Numbered from the stretch's first letter, positions 8,906-18,636 are shown. The stretch: DNA of 64,000 bases from an uncultured Polaribacter sp. (GCF_947503855.1 NZ_CANNFF010000002.1:277408-341407); one strand, 5' to 3'. Notes: generated by a model from the sequence alone, not told the origin. Translations and numbers: made by a program.

Positions 8906-11089
8906 TTAAAGCTTTATGGCTTCTGTACCTAATTTATTTTCTAAAGCTAAGAAAAATGTATAATCTTTAGCTGTTTCTTTTAAAGCGTCAAAACGCCCAG
9001 AAGCGCCCCCATGTCCAGCTTCCATATTGGTATGCAACAATAAAATATTGTTATCTGTTTTTAAGTCTCTTAGTTTTGCTACCCATTTTGCAGGTTCCCA
9101 ATATTGTACTTGACTATCATGAAAACCAGTGGTTACCAACATATTTGGGTAGGCTTTAGATGTTACTTGGTCGTAAGGCGAATAAGATTTAATATAATCA
9201 TAATATTCTTTGTTATTTGGGTTTCCCCATTCGTCATATTCTCCTGTGGTTAATGGTATGGAATCATCTATCATTGTAGAAACTACATCTACAAAAGGTA
9301 CAGCTGCTATAATGCCATTGTATAATTCTGGATTCATGTTTACCACAGCGCCCATTAACAAACCACCTGCAGAACCGCCCATAGCATATAAGTGTTTTGG
9401 AGATGTATAATTATTATCAATTAAAAATTTAGAACAGTCTACAAAATCTGTAAAGGTGTTTTTCTTGTGTAACATTTTACCATCTTCATACCAATCTCTT
9501 CCTAAATATTGGCTACCTCTAATATGTGCTAAAGCATATACAAAACCTCTATCTAACAAACTTAAACGTGTGGTAGAAAATCCATCAGGAATTGTATAAC
9601 CATAAGAGCCATAAGCGTATTGCAATAAAGGTGTTTGTGAAGTTAGTTGGGTGTCTTTATGGTAAACCAAAGAAATTGCTACTTTTTTTCCATCTCTAAC
9701 TGTTGCCCAAACTCTTTCACTTTTGTAATTATTTTTATCAAATTTACCTCCTAAAACTTCTTGTTCTTTTTTTACTTCTTTAGATTTATCTGCCATATTA
9801 AAATCTATAACAGATGCTGGTGTTGTAAAAGAATTGTAAGAATAACGTAAGGTATTTGTATCAAAATCTGGATTGGAATACACACCTACAGAATATGTTT
9901 CTTCATTAAAAGGTAAATAGTAATCCTCTTTAGCATCCCAACGTTTGATGCGAACTTTGCTTAAACCGTCGGTTCTTTCTTCTAAGACTAAATACTCTTT
10001 AAATATTGAAAAATCTTCTAATAAAGTATCTTCTCTATGAGGAATTACATCTACCCAATTATTTTTTGTGGGTGCAGAAACAGGCGTTTTCATCAATTTA
10101 AAATTGGTTGCTTCGTCTTTATTGGTTAAGATGTAAAAATGGTCTCCAAAATGAGAAACACTATACTCTAAATCTCTTTCTCTAGGTTGTATCATTTGCA
10201 AACTTCCTGTTGGATTATCTGCATCTAAAAATTGTGCTTCTGTAGAAACTGTACTGTAAGAGCCAATAATGATATATTTTTTAGACTTAGATTTGGTTAC
10301 ATAAACGCCAAAAGTTTCATCTTTTTCATGATACACCTCTACATCTTCTGATGTTGGTGTGCCTAAAACATGTCTAAATATTTTTTCGCTTCTAAGTGTA
10401 ATTGGGTCTTTTTTGGTATAAAAAATCGTTTTATTATCATTTGCCCAAACAGAACCACCTGTTGTATTGTTTATAATATCTGTATAAATATTACCTGTTT
10501 CTAAGTTTTTAATTCTTAAAAAATATTGTCTTCTACTTACAGTATCTGTTGCAAAAACAGCCAATTTATTATCTGGAGAAACATTTAAACCTCCTAATTG
10601 ATAATAATCGTACTCTTTAGCCATGTCATTTACATTAAATAAAATCTGCTCTTCTGTGTCTAAAGTTTCTCTTTTACGGCTATAAATTGGGTATTGCATC
10701 CCTTTTTCATAACGTGTTATGTAGTAATAACCGTTATTTTTATAAGGCACAGAAGCATCATCTTCTTTGATTCTGCCCTTCATTTCTTCAAATAATTTTT
10801 CTTCGAAGTTTTTTGAGTAAGCTGTAACATCATCATAATAAGCATTTTCTGCATCTAAATAATCAATTACTTCTTTTGTTTGCTCGTCTTTAACCTCTGC
10901 CAATTTTTGTGCATCCGATAAACGCATCCAAAAATAGTTGTCTATTCTTACATCTCCATGCATTTCTAATTTGGTAGGTTGTTTTTTAGCTACTGGAGCT
11001 TTTGAGTCTGTACTCTTCATATCGTTATTTTTACAAGCGATTGCAAAAATAAGACTAAATATGCACGTGTATAAATATATTTTTCTCAT
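8906..11089 (-). CDS. S9A-type prolyl oligopeptidase / oligopeptidase B, lipoprotein
   Basis: The 727-residue protein starts with a lipoprotein signal (IFSLIFAIAC). An N-terminal beta-propeller domain follows and then a C-terminal alpha/beta hydrolase domain. The catalytic triad is Ser573 in GGSAGG, Asp658 in TGFHDSQV and His693 in EAGHGG. The domain order and length match oligopeptidase B (PtrB-like) enzymes, which cut short peptides after basic residues. The lipobox implies a periplasmic location, unlike the cytoplasmic E. coli enzyme. It is transcribed divergently from the ybaB-like gene. Confidence 0.9.
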   Translation of the reverse strand: MRKIYLYTCIFSLIFAIACKNNDMKSTDSKAPVAKKQPTKLEMHGDVRIDNYFWMRLSDAQKLAEVKDEQTKEVIDYLDAENAYYDDVTAYSKNFEEKLFEEMKGRIKEDDASVPYKNNGYYYITRYEKGMQYPIYSRKRETLDTEEQILFNVNDMAKEYDYYQLGGLNVSPDNKLAVFATDTVSRRQYFLRIKNLETGNIYTDIINNTTGGSVWANDNKTIFYTKKDPITLRSEKIFRHVLGTPTSEDVEVYHEKDETFGVYVTKSKSKKYIIIGSYSTVSTEAQFLDADNPTGSLQMIQPRERDLEYSVSHFGDHFYILTNKDEATNFKLMKTPVSAPTKNNWVDVIPHREDTLLEDFSIFKEYLVLEERTDGLSKVRIKRWDAKEDYYLPFNEETYSVGVYSNPDFDTNTLRYSYNSFTTPASVIDFNMADKSKEVKKEQEVLGGKFDKNNYKSERVWATVRDGKKVAISLVYHKDTQLTSQTPLLQYAYGSYGYTIPDGFSTTRLSLLDRGFVYALAHIRGSQYLGRDWYEDGKMLHKKNTFTDFVDCSKFLIDNNYTSPKHLYAMGGSAGGLLMGAVVNMNPELYNGIIAAVPFVDVVSTMIDDSIPLTTGEYDEWGNPNNKEYYDYIKSYSPYDQVTSKAYPNMLVTTGFHDSQVQYWEPAKWVAKLRDLKTDNNILLLHTNMEAGHGGASGRFDALKETAKDYTFFLALENKLGTEAIKL

Positions 11090-11161
11090 TTTTAGATGGA
11101 TTTAATTCCTAGTAAATTTAGTAAATTTGCACCTAAATTAACACGAATAAAATAATAAAAT

Positions 11162-11485
11162 ATGTTTGGAGACATTTCTGGAATGATGAATAAGCTTAAA
11201 GAAGCTCAAAAAAAAGTAGCAGCAACTAAAAAAAGGTTAGATACGGTTTTAGTTGATGAAAATTCTACAGACAACAAACTAAAAGTTACCTTAACTGCTA
11301 ATAGACAGATAAAAGCAATTTCTATAGATCCTTCTCTTTTAAATGATGCAGAAGAATTAGAAGATTATTTAATATTAACTTTAAACAAAGCCATCGAAAA
11401 AGCAACAAATATAAACGAAACAGAAATGGCTGTTGCTGCTAAAGATGGTATGCCAAATATACCAGGAATGGATATGTTTAAATAG
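11162..11485 (+). CDS. YbaB/EbfC family nucleoid-associated protein
   Basis: This 107-residue protein has the YbaB layout: an N-terminal amphipathic helix with [19 protein letters not shown], a central beta-sheet ([22 protein letters not shown]), and a C-terminal helix ending in a Met/Gly/Pro-rich tail ([10 protein letters not shown]). Family members bind DNA as dimers. In many bacteria ybaB sits by dnaX and recR, which are not here. A TAAATTTG box at 11122-11129 is a likely -7 promoter element 30 bases before the ATG. Confidence 0.85.
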   Translation: MFGDISGMMNKLKEAQKKVAATKKRLDTVLVDENSTDNKLKVTLTANRQIKAISIDPSLLNDAEELEDYLILTLNKAIEKATNINETEMAVAAKDGMPNIPGMDMFK

Positions 11486-11514
11486 ACTTTGTTCTTATTT
11501 TTAATAAATAAAAT

Positions 11515-11961
11515 TTAGTAAGCAAACATTCCTCCTATAATGGTTAATAGAAAAAATAACACGTAGATAGAAATAATAATAATTGTAAAAACACCTACAA
11601 ATTTGTAATGAGACTTTAAGTTTTCTAAAGCAGCTGCTAAATCTTCATCAATTTTAGATTGTAAAGCTATTTTCATTTTGGTAGAAAATTTAAATAAATA
11701 CAAAATTGGGAAAAAGTAAATTAATGCCATTACTAGATAAATAATGGTCATAAATGGCCCAAAATTAAAAGGCATTGCCTCTGAATTTGGTAAGTTACTA
11801 AATAATGCACCAGCAAAAAAACTAACTAAAACCATTAATCCTACAAAAACAAAACCAACAATAGACAAAAAATAAGTCCATTTTGCTGTTTCTTTTAAAA
11901 AGCTTCTAGAGGCATTGTTTAATGTAAGTTGTTCTAATTGGGTAATTGGATTTTCCATCAT
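11515..11961 (-). CDS. DUF5362-like membrane protein
   Basis: This 148-residue integral membrane protein has four hydrophobic segments at about residues 31-55, 70-90 and 118-147, the last long enough for a bent or double pass. A conserved-looking cytoplasmic segment with KIALQSKIDEDLAAALENLKSHYKF lies between segments. The arrangement fits the DUF5362 family of Bacteroidota, whose function is unknown. Start choice between two adjacent ATG codons (11961 or 11958) is arbitrary. The gene is monocistronic, isolated from rocD by a terminator. Confidence 0.6.
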   Translation of the reverse strand: MMENPITQLEQLTLNNASRSFLKETAKWTYFLSIVGFVFVGLMVLVSFFAGALFSNLPNSEAMPFNFGPFMTIIYLVMALIYFFPILYLFKFSTKMKIALQSKIDEDLAAALENLKSHYKFVGVFTIIIISIYVLFFLLTIIGGMFAY

Positions 11962-12026
11962 AATTTTTAAAGTTTTAGTTATGTACCAAATGTAATAAAA
12001 AAAATGTTTTTAAAGATGTACCTAAA

Positions 12027-12054
12027 AAAAGCTACAATAAACATTGTAGCTTTT
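12027..12054 (-). terminator. Terminator of rocD
   Basis: The perfect 12-base stem 12027-12038 / 12043-12054 has a 4-base loop and ends in a U-run on the minus strand. It lies 11 bases after the rocD stop. Confidence 0.85.
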
Positions 12055-12064
12055 AGTTAGATAA

Positions 12065-13345
12065 TTACTTTTTAAAATCCGAAATTGTATTTTTTATAAT
12101 CTCAATACAATCTCTTAACTCTTCCTCTGTCATTACCAAAGGTGGGGCAAACCTAATGATATTTCCATGAGTTGGTTTTGCTAATAAACCATTGTCTCTT
12201 AGTTTTATACAAATATTCCAAGCAGTTGCGCTATCTTCTGTATCGTTTATTAAAATTGCATTTAACAACCCCTTACCTCTTACAGATTTTACCAAATCGT
12301 TTTCTTTACAAAATTCAGCTAATTCTGCTCTAAAAATATTTCCTAACCTATCTGCATTTATGGCTAATTTTTCATCTGCAACTACCTCTAAAGCAGCCAT
12401 TGCAACAGCGGCTGCAATAGGGTTACCACCAAATGTAGAACCATGATTTCCTGGTTTAATTACATTCATAACAGCATTATTTGCCAATACTGCAGAAACA
12501 GGATATGCACCTCCAGAAAGTGCTTTTCCTAAAATTAAAATATCTGGTTTAACCTCTGGTGTGCCAGAACAGTTTTTATCTTCACAAGAGCAATTACCAC
12601 AGGTAGCCAATAAACGACCAGTTCTTGCAATACCTGTTTGCACTTCGTCTGCAATAAACAAAACATTATGGTCTTCGCACATTTTTTTAGCTGCTGCTAA
12701 ATAACCTTCAGAAGGTACATATACACCCGCTTCACCTTGTATAGGTTCTACCAAAAATGCAGCAATAGTATTACTACTTTCTAAAGCTTGTTGTAATTCT
12801 TGTAAATTATCGTATTCAATTTTTAAAAAACCTTTGGTATAAGGCCCAAAGTTTTTACGTGCAACAGGATCGTTTGAAAAAGAAATAATGGTAGTAGTTC
12901 TACCATGAAAATTATTTTCGCAAACAATAATTTCTGCTTTATTTTCATCTATTCCTTTTACTTCATAAGCCCATTTTCTAGCAATTTTTAAAGCAGTTTC
13001 TACAGCTTCTGCACCAGTATTCATGGGTAATAATTTATCAAAGCCAAAATATTCTGAAGCAAATTTTTCGTATCTACCCAACATGTTATTATAAAATGCA
13101 CGCGAAGTTAAACTAAGTGTTTTTGCCTGTTGTGTCATTGCATCCACAATTTTTGGGTGGCAATGCCCTTGATTTACTGCAGAATATGCAGATAGAAAAT
13201 CGTAGTATTTTTTCCCTTCTACGTCCCAAACATGTACACCTTCGCCTCTACTTAACACCACTGGTAATGGATGATAATTGTGTGCACCATATTTGTTTTC
13301 TAATTCGATTGCTTCTTGCGAAGTTAATTGGTCTAAAACAGCCAT
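12065..13345 (-). CDS. rocD: Ornithine--oxo-acid aminotransferase
   Basis: This class-III PLP aminotransferase transfers the delta-amino group of ornithine to 2-oxoglutarate, linking arginine and proline metabolism. Motifs include [16 protein letters not shown] near the N-terminus, [11 protein letters not shown] (PLP phosphate site), FIADEVQTG (Asp233 region) and the Schiff-base Lys274 in [10 protein letters not shown]. The overall sequence matches OAT rather than acetylornithine aminotransferase. It carries a four-cysteine insertion (Cys249, 252, 254, 259) between the PLP aspartate and the lysine that classical OAT lacks. The gene has a ~430-base upstream region with structured elements. Confidence 0.93.
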   Translation of the reverse strand: MAVLDQLTSQEAIELENKYGAHNYHPLPVVLSRGEGVHVWDVEGKKYYDFLSAYSAVNQGHCHPKIVDAMTQQAKTLSLTSRAFYNNMLGRYEKFASEYFGFDKLLPMNTGAEAVETALKIARKWAYEVKGIDENKAEIIVCENNFHGRTTTIISFSNDPVARKNFGPYTKGFLKIEYDNLQELQQALESSNTIAAFLVEPIQGEAGVYVPSEGYLAAAKKMCEDHNVLFIADEVQTGIARTGRLLATCGNCSCEDKNCSGTPEVKPDILILGKALSGGAYPVSAVLANNAVMNVIKPGNHGSTFGGNPIAAAVAMAALEVVADEKLAINADRLGNIFRAELAEFCKENDLVKSVRGKGLLNAILINDTEDSATAWNICIKLRDNGLLAKPTHGNIIRFAPPLVMTEEELRDCIEIIKNTISDFKK

Positions 13346-13396
13346 TTTAATTTTATTAAATGTTTATACTAAAAACATTCCTGTTCTACCTTTATC

Positions 13397-13416
13397 TTTC
13401 TAGAGAGTTCTAGAAA
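13397..13416 (-). promoter_or_regulatory. Inverted repeat in the rocD leader
   Basis: TTTCTAGA and TCTAGAAA form a perfect 8-base inverted repeat separated by 4 bases, 52 bases upstream of the rocD ATG. A possible minus-strand -7 box (TATTTTTG, 13452-13459) lies upstream, which would place the repeat in the 5' leader as an RNA hairpin or operator. Its role is not known. Confidence 0.4.
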
Positions 13417-13491
13417 TTCAGCGTGGGAAAGAAATCATCCTCGAAGTTTTACAAAAATAACAAATTAAATTCTTTATATGAATAATTATTT

Positions 13492-13613
13492 GGGCGTTTC
13501 CTAAAGGTCGCGCTTTACGTTGTATCTTTTTATGGGTTTTCGTTACCATTGCGCTAAAAAAGCGTAATTTCTCAAAATGACATTAAAAGGATGCCACTGC
13601 AATCGCTAACGCA
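13492..13613. repeat. Structured interspersed-type element (GGGCGTTTCC...CGCTAACGC)
   Basis: This non-coding stretch starts with GGGCGTTTCCTAAAGGTCGC and ends with CAATCGCTAACGCAG. Between them are paired segments: TTGTATCTTTTTATG near 13520-13534 can pair with CATTAAAAGGAT...CAA downstream, and an inner hairpin (TTGCGCT / AGCGTAA) spans 13549-13567. The layout resembles a dispersed GGGCGTT...CCCTAACGC element that I have seen in many Flavobacteriia genomes. Only one copy is in this window, so repeat status cannot be proved here. Confidence 0.45.
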
Positions 13614-13684
13614 GTTTGTTAGTATAAAATAGCATTGTTAACATGAAAAATATAAAGGTGTTACAATTAGTTAGCAAACAGGTT

Positions 13685-13768
13685 TAGCCCTGATTGAGGG
13701 GTTTGTTTGAGCTCTTTTTTATTCTATTTTGAATAAAAAAAGCGAGTAGCGAAAGCAGGAAATGGCTA
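13685..13768 (+). ncRNA. Flavo-1-like structured RNA element (TAGCCCTGATTGAG...GAAAGCAGGAAATGGCTA)
   Basis: The element is bounded by TAGCC (13685-13689) and GGCTA (13764-13768), which pair. An internal stem pairs GCTCTTTTTTATTC at 13711-13724 with GAATAAAAAAAGC at 13731-13743. The conserved-looking blocks are TAGCCCTGATTGAG on the left and GCGAAAGCAGGAAATGGCTA on the right. This pattern recurs widely in Flavobacteriia and I believe it corresponds to the Flavo-1 type motif; the identity should be tested with a covariance model. It also lies directly after the VF530 stop and could act as its terminator. Confidence 0.45.
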
Positions 13769-13776
13769 CAAAAAAA

Positions 13777-13998
13777 TTAGTCAATCATATTTTTTAGGTA
13801 AAATTTTTCTACTTTTTCTCTTGCCCAAGGTGTAGTTCTTAAAAATTTTAAAGAAGATTTGTAAGTTGGGTTGTTTAAAAAGGCTTTTATACCTAAAGAA
13901 TAGCCTAGTTCTTCCCAGCCATATTCTAAATACAATTGCTCTAAAATTGTGGCTAATTTGATGCCATGTAAAGGGTTATTGGGTTGTTGTTTACTCAT
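13777..13998 (-). CDS. VF530 family DNA-binding protein
   Basis: This 73-residue protein matches the VF530 (DUF2132) pattern throughout: [36 protein letters not shown], and [22 protein letters not shown]. The family is a small helical fold proposed to bind DNA; its cellular role is not established. The ATG overlaps the stop of the upstream Xaa-Pro aminopeptidase gene by one base (TAATG), so translation is probably coupled. Confidence 0.85.
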   Translation of the reverse strand: MSKQQPNNPLHGIKLATILEQLYLEYGWEELGYSLGIKAFLNNPTYKSSLKFLRTTPWAREKVEKFYLKNMID

Positions 13999-15626
13999 TA
14001 ATCGTCTAAATTTGGTAGTACAAAATCGTTTAAAACCGATTTTTTAGCCATCATTTTTTCTATCTCTTTTACGGTTCTTGGTGCTTCTGCAGATAAGTTT
14101 ATAGGGCCATTTTTGGTAACCAAAATATCGTCTTCTATTCGAATCCCAATTCCCCACCATTTTTTATCGCAATTACTGCCATCTGGAATGTAAATTCCTG
14201 GTTCCATAGTTACTACCATATTTTCTTCAAAATTACCATAATTACCAGGATCATGCACATCTAAACCAATATGATGCGACGTTCCATGAGGAAAATAAGG
14301 ATGTTTTTCATCTACAGATTTTATAATCCCTAATTTATACAAACCTTCGTTGGTAATTTGCCTTGCTATTTGGTTGGGTTTAGCCATACTTTCGCCAATT
14401 TTATAGGCAGCAATACCAGCTTCTTGTGCTTTATAAACAATCTCATAAATTGCTTTTTGTGCATCGGTAAACTTTCCGTTTGCAGGTATGGTTCTGGTAA
14501 CATCGGCTGTGTACCCTCTATACTCTGCACCTAAATCCATTAAAACCAAATCGTTACCAACTTTTGTTTTGTTGTTTTCTATGTAATGTAAAATACAACC
14601 ATTGTTACCTGCACCTACTATACTTGGGTAGCCTTCATACTCTGCTCCATATTTTTTATACACAAATTCATGAATTCCTTGTAATTCTGTTTCAGACATG
14701 TGTGGTTTCATAGCTTTCATGACTTCTACTTGACCAATGGCAGAAATACGAACAGCTTTGGTTAATAATTTTAATTCTTCTGCTGTTTTTACTTCTCTTA
14801 ACGTAGCTAAGTTTGATGATAAAAAAGAGACATCAATATTTGTTTTTGCATCTAATTTTAAAGAAATTTTTTGCTGTAAATCTTTTTTTACTTTATCAGA
14901 CGTTGCTTCTTTATATTGCATTAAGTCTGTATCTTTTTTTAAAGAAGGATCATAAGCTACAGCTCTACCTATTATTTGTGCCACATTTGCACTATTTTCT
15001 ATAGGGGTTGCTTTTACCATCTCATATATTTGTTTTTTTAAAGGCGATAAAAAGTTTTTTGGATTGTAAGCTGCCTTTTCTTTAAAAGATCGCACCAAAT
15101 CGTAAATTTCTGCTTTTTCTCTGTTAGAGTTTCTATAATCGTCGTTAAATTTTTCTATAAATATTCTATCAAACTTTTTAAAATCAATCGTAGTGTTTAT
15201 AAACGCTTCTGCATTAAAAGCAACTTTAAAACCCAACTCGTTTTTTGCACCTTCTACCCCCAAGCGTTTTCCATTCCATTGTTCTGCTCTGGCATCTCTT
15301 TTTTGTACATATAAAATTTCATTATACGTTGTACCATCTGCATCGGTTTGGTTTTCAGAAAACATTGCCAAAACTCCATTAGGTTCTCTATACCCCGTTA
15401 AATAATAAAAGTTTGGGTCTTGATGAAACATATAATCTACATCATTTGCTCTATTTCTTAATGGATTTGCAAAAACAACAGCCACAGAATTGGCTGGCAT
15501 TTTAGCTCTTAAAGCTTCCCTTCTACTTTTATGAAACTCTTTACCCAAATAATCTGTAGGGGTTTGAGAAAAAACACTAAAAGTGCTTACTAAAAAAAGG
15601 GCTATTAAAAACTTATAGGTATTCAT
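13998..15626 (-). CDS. Xaa-Pro aminopeptidase (M24B, PepP-like), secreted
   Basis: A signal peptide ([16 protein letters not shown]) precedes an AMP-N domain with [23 protein letters not shown] and then the pita-bread M24 metallopeptidase domain. The five metal ligands are visible in order: two Asp in [18 protein letters not shown], His in [13 protein letters not shown], Glu in MEPGIYIP and Glu in [11 protein letters not shown]. The enzyme removes an N-terminal residue preceding proline. At 542 residues it is longer than E. coli PepP because of the export signal and an insertion near residues 180-300. It is coupled to VF530 downstream. Confidence 0.92.
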   Translation of the reverse strand: MNTYKFLIALFLVSTFSVFSQTPTDYLGKEFHKSRREALRAKMPANSVAVVFANPLRNRANDVDYMFHQDPNFYYLTGYREPNGVLAMFSENQTDADGTTYNEILYVQKRDARAEQWNGKRLGVEGAKNELGFKVAFNAEAFINTTIDFKKFDRIFIEKFNDDYRNSNREKAEIYDLVRSFKEKAAYNPKNFLSPLKKQIYEMVKATPIENSANVAQIIGRAVAYDPSLKKDTDLMQYKEATSDKVKKDLQQKISLKLDAKTNIDVSFLSSNLATLREVKTAEELKLLTKAVRISAIGQVEVMKAMKPHMSETELQGIHEFVYKKYGAEYEGYPSIVGAGNNGCILHYIENNKTKVGNDLVLMDLGAEYRGYTADVTRTIPANGKFTDAQKAIYEIVYKAQEAGIAAYKIGESMAKPNQIARQITNEGLYKLGIIKSVDEKHPYFPHGTSHHIGLDVHDPGNYGNFEENMVVTMEPGIYIPDGSNCDKKWWGIGIRIEDDILVTKNGPINLSAEAPRTVKEIEKMMAKKSVLNDFVLPNLDD

Positions 15627-15756
15627 TATTTACTGTTTTTGGATGATGACCAAATGTAAAATAAAAAAATTTGGAAAAGAAAAAATTAACGAAAAATTAG
15701 TTGTTGATTATTGTCCATTTTTCAATAATTTAGCTGAAATTTTAAGAAATCTATAA

Positions 15757-16842
15757 ATGAAAAATATAGCTTTAAACAATTTACACATTTCTTTAGGTGC
15801 TAAAATGGTGCCTTTTGCAGGCTATAACATGCCTGTACAATACGAAGGTGTAACAGCAGAACATATAACAGTTAGAGAAGCTGTAGGTGTTTTTGACGTA
15901 AGTCATATGGGAGAGTTTTTAGTATCTGGCAAAAATGCTTTACCATTACTACAAAAAGTAACTTCTAACGATGTGTCTAAATTAGCCATTGGAGATGCAC
16001 AATACAGTTGTTTTCCTAATACAGAAAATGGTATTGTAGACGATTTAATTTGTTACAAAATTAAAGAAGAGCAATATTTATTAGTGGTAAATGCCTCTAA
16101 CATAGAAAAAGATTGGAACTGGATTTCTAAGTATAATAAAGAGTTTGGAGCCGATTTAAGAGATTTATCAGATGATTATTCACTCTTAGCAATACAAGGC
16201 CCGAAAGCTGTGGAAGCAATGCAATCTTTGACTTCTTTAGACTTGGCAGCTATTCCGTTTTACAAATTTAAAGTAGGTGATTTTGCCGGTATTAAAAACG
16301 TAATCATTTCTGCAACTGGTTATACAGGTTCTGGTGGTTTTGAAATTTACTGTAAAAACAGCGAAGTTGAACAAATTTGGAATACAGTTTTTGAAGCGGG
16401 TGCTAATTTTGGTATCAAACCTATTGGCTTGGCAGCAAGAGATACTTTGCGTTTAGAAATGGGGTATTGTTTGTATGGTAATGATATAGACGACACAACC
16501 TCTCCCATAGAAGCTGGTTTGGGTTGGATTACAAAATTTACCAAAGACTTTGTAAATGCAGAGGCTTTGGCAAAACAAAAAGAAGAAAAACCACAAAAAA
16601 AATTGGTCGCTTTTCAGTTAGATGAACGAGGCATACCAAGACACGGGTATGATATTGTAGATGTAAATGGAAATTGTATTGGAAACGTAACTTCTGGAAC
16701 CATGAGCCCTTGTTTGCAAAAAGGAATAGGCATGGGATATGTACCTACTGCATTTGCAAAATCTGGCACACAAATTTATATACAAGTACGTAAAAAAGCA
16801 ATTCCTGCCACTGTAGTAAAATTGCCCTTTTATAAAGGATAA
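15757..16842 (+). CDS. gcvT: Aminomethyltransferase (glycine cleavage T-protein)
   Basis: GcvT passes the methylene group of the lipoyl-bound aminomethyl intermediate to tetrahydrofolate and releases ammonia. The 361-residue length is typical. Recognisable stretches include [57 protein letters not shown] and [19 protein letters not shown]. The other cleavage-system genes are not nearby, which is usual in this group. With folD at the end of the window it belongs to one-carbon metabolism. A terminator follows 25 bases after the stop. Confidence 0.96.
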   Translation: MKNIALNNLHISLGAKMVPFAGYNMPVQYEGVTAEHITVREAVGVFDVSHMGEFLVSGKNALPLLQKVTSNDVSKLAIGDAQYSCFPNTENGIVDDLICYKIKEEQYLLVVNASNIEKDWNWISKYNKEFGADLRDLSDDYSLLAIQGPKAVEAMQSLTSLDLAAIPFYKFKVGDFAGIKNVIISATGYTGSGGFEIYCKNSEVEQIWNTVFEAGANFGIKPIGLAARDTLRLEMGYCLYGNDIDDTTSPIEAGLGWITKFTKDFVNAEALAKQKEEKPQKKLVAFQLDERGIPRHGYDIVDVNGNCIGNVTSGTMSPCLQKGIGMGYVPTAFAKSGTQIYIQVRKKAIPATVVKLPFYKG

Positions 16843-16867
16843 AAATTCATTTTTTAATTAAATACAT

Positions 16868-16892
16868 AAAACCTTGCAAATTGCAAGGTTTT
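16868..16892 (+). terminator. Terminator of gcvT
   Basis: The perfect 12-base stem 16868-16879 / 16881-16892 ends in T-rich sequence (TTTTATAATTTT). Confidence 0.85.
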
Positions 16893-17049
16893 ATAATTTT
16901 AAAAAACTATTTTCGTCTCACATTTTTTTTTAAATTTTACTATGAATTGTTTATTAACAGGCACAAGCTGCATCTGTACCTACAAGTCCTGGTTGGTGAT
17001 AAAACAACTACTAAAAGATAAAACAAATTATAAAATATCAAACTCAACA

Positions 17050-18396
17050 ATGAAACAAATTTTCACATTTTTAGCAGCAGTATTATTCACTGCAACAACA
17101 TCTGCCCAAGTGGGTATAGGCACAACAACTCCAGACCCTTCTGCAGCTTTAGATATTACTTCTACCACAAAAGGATTATTAATACCACGAATGACCAATG
17201 CTCAGCGTCAAGCTATTTCAAGCCCAGTGGCAGGGTTAATGGTCTTTGTCACAGATTTTGATGGAGGTAGATTTATGTTTTATAACGGAACAGAATGGGG
17301 TACACTTTCTTTTGCAGAGACACGTCCAGACGCTCCCACAATTACGGGGGTGACATCAAGTATCTCACAACAAGTTACAGTTTCATTTACAGCCCCATCA
17401 AATAATGGAGGCTCAGCAATTACTTCCTACACAGCAACTTCAAATCCAGGCGGTTTTACAGGAACAGTAAGTCAAGCAGGAAGTGGCAGCATTACAGTTA
17501 CTGGTCTTACCAATGGCACAGCCTATACATTTACAGTTACTGCAACCAACAGCATTGGAACAAGTTTACCAAGTGCTACTTCAAATGCAGTGGCGCCAGC
17601 GGCAGTACCTTTTTCTCCAACAATTACAGGAGTGACATCAGGAGATGGACAGGTATCAGTTGCATTTTCAGCGCCTGTAGATAATGGCGGTTCAACTATA
17701 ACCTCTTATACGGCAACCTCAACTCCAGGCGGTTTTACAGGAACAGTAAACCAAGCAGGAAGTGGTACTATATCAATACCAGGCCTTACCAATGGCACAG
17801 CTTATACCTTTACAGTTACTGCAGCCAACAGCGCTGGAACAAGTTTACCAAGCGCTGCTTCAAATGCGGTGGCGCCATGGTCGCCTTCAGGTCCCGTAAA
17901 TTACACCATACTTGATCAATATACCAACAGAGTGCCAACTGGAACCAGTTATAACCAACTAACAAATTATAATGAATATGTTGATGCAGGATCTGTTGAT
18001 GCTTCCCCTTTTATCATCACAAAACTAACTTCATACGCAGGCGGTATTCTATTTTATGGTACTACAGAATTGAATTCAGAAGCTTCAGAAAACACGTTTC
18101 GACTTACGGCTAGTACCGGGAATTTTGATTTTATTTCATTTTACCTTGATAATTTGGAAGGAAACATATATCCAGGAACTTCATCAACACTTCCAAGAAT
18201 AACGCTTACCTCAAGTTCTGGATCTACTGTGACTTATGAAGCTAAAGTTATGAGTTGTGATGAAGATATGGGTTGCATGTATGATTATAATGAAACTGGT
18301 GTCAAAACGTTAAATTGGAATAATGTGGAATGGGTTGATATCAAAACGCAATATACAAAAGCTAAAACAAAAAATTTCGTTCTGAATAAACTGTAA
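17050..18396 (+). CDS. Secreted protein with two fibronectin type III domains
   Basis: The ATG at 17050 gives 448 residues with a clear signal peptide (FTFLAAVLFTATTSAQ); an in-frame ATG at 16942 would put 36 unusual residues before it, so I reject it. Residues 20-90 form the VGIGTTTPDPSAALDI...LLIPRMTNAQR module common at the start of flavobacterial surface and tail-fibre-like proteins. Two nearly identical fibronectin III domains occupy residues 93-186 and 187-277 (SYTATSNPGGFTGTV, TNGTAYTFTVTA). Residues 278-448 are an unrecognised, probably beta-rich domain. No T9SS C-terminal sorting domain is visible, which is odd for this architecture. The gene is less AT-rich than its neighbours. Function unknown; a surface or adhesion role is a guess. 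Confidence 0.7.
   Translation: MKQIFTFLAAVLFTATTSAQVGIGTTTPDPSAALDITSTTKGLLIPRMTNAQRQAISSPVAGLMVFVTDFDGGRFMFYNGTEWGTLSFAETRPDAPTITGVTSSISQQVTVSFTAPSNNGGSAITSYTATSNPGGFTGTVSQAGSGSITVTGLTNGTAYTFTVTATNSIGTSLPSATSNAVAPAAVPFSPTITGVTSGDGQVSVAFSAPVDNGGSTITSYTATSTPGGFTGTVNQAGSGTISIPGLTNGTAYTFTVTAANSAGTSLPSAASNAVAPWSPSGPVNYTILDQYTNRVPTGTSYNQLTNYNEYVDAGSVDASPFIITKLTSYAGGILFYGTTELNSEASENTFRLTASTGNFDFISFYLDNLEGNIYPGTSSTLPRITLTSSSGSTVTYEAKVMSCDEDMGCMYDYNETGVKTLNWNNVEWVDIKTQYTKAKTKNFVLNKL
17326..17880 (+). repeat. Tandem duplication of the fibronectin III coding unit
   Basis: Nucleotides 17326-17607 and 17608-17880 encode the two Fn3 domains and are highly similar at DNA level. The last ~85 bases of each unit differ at only a handful of positions, such as AATGGCACAGCCTATAC versus AATGGCACAGCTTATAC. 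This points to a recent duplication or gene conversion. Confidence 0.8.
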
Positions 18397-18610
18397 GGCT
18401 TGTTTTTAAAAAACGTGACTCTATAAATTCAATTTAAATAATGCTCTAAGAAACATAAACCCTTAAATGAATAATTATAAAACTTAAAACGTCAATTCTT
18501 TGTGGTATTTAGACTTTAAAAAAACCTTATAAAGTCCTTTATGATTATAAAGAAAAACGTATCAACCTAAGTATAGATACCCAATATATGGGTGAGAGAT
18601 ATTATAAAAA

Positions 18611-18636
18611 AATCCTAATAATTACTTATTAGGATT
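18611..18636. terminator. Bidirectional terminator between the Fn3 gene and ychF
   Basis: The perfect 11-base stem 18611-18621 / 18626-18636 has a 4-base loop and is flanked by A- and T-runs. The 214 bases between the Fn3 stop and this hairpin contain no gene that I can support. Confidence 0.85.

Noticed and set aside
16942..17049. Earlier start for the Fn3 protein
   Set aside because: It would place a polar, cysteine-containing segment before a clear signal peptide. The ATG at 17050 is better.
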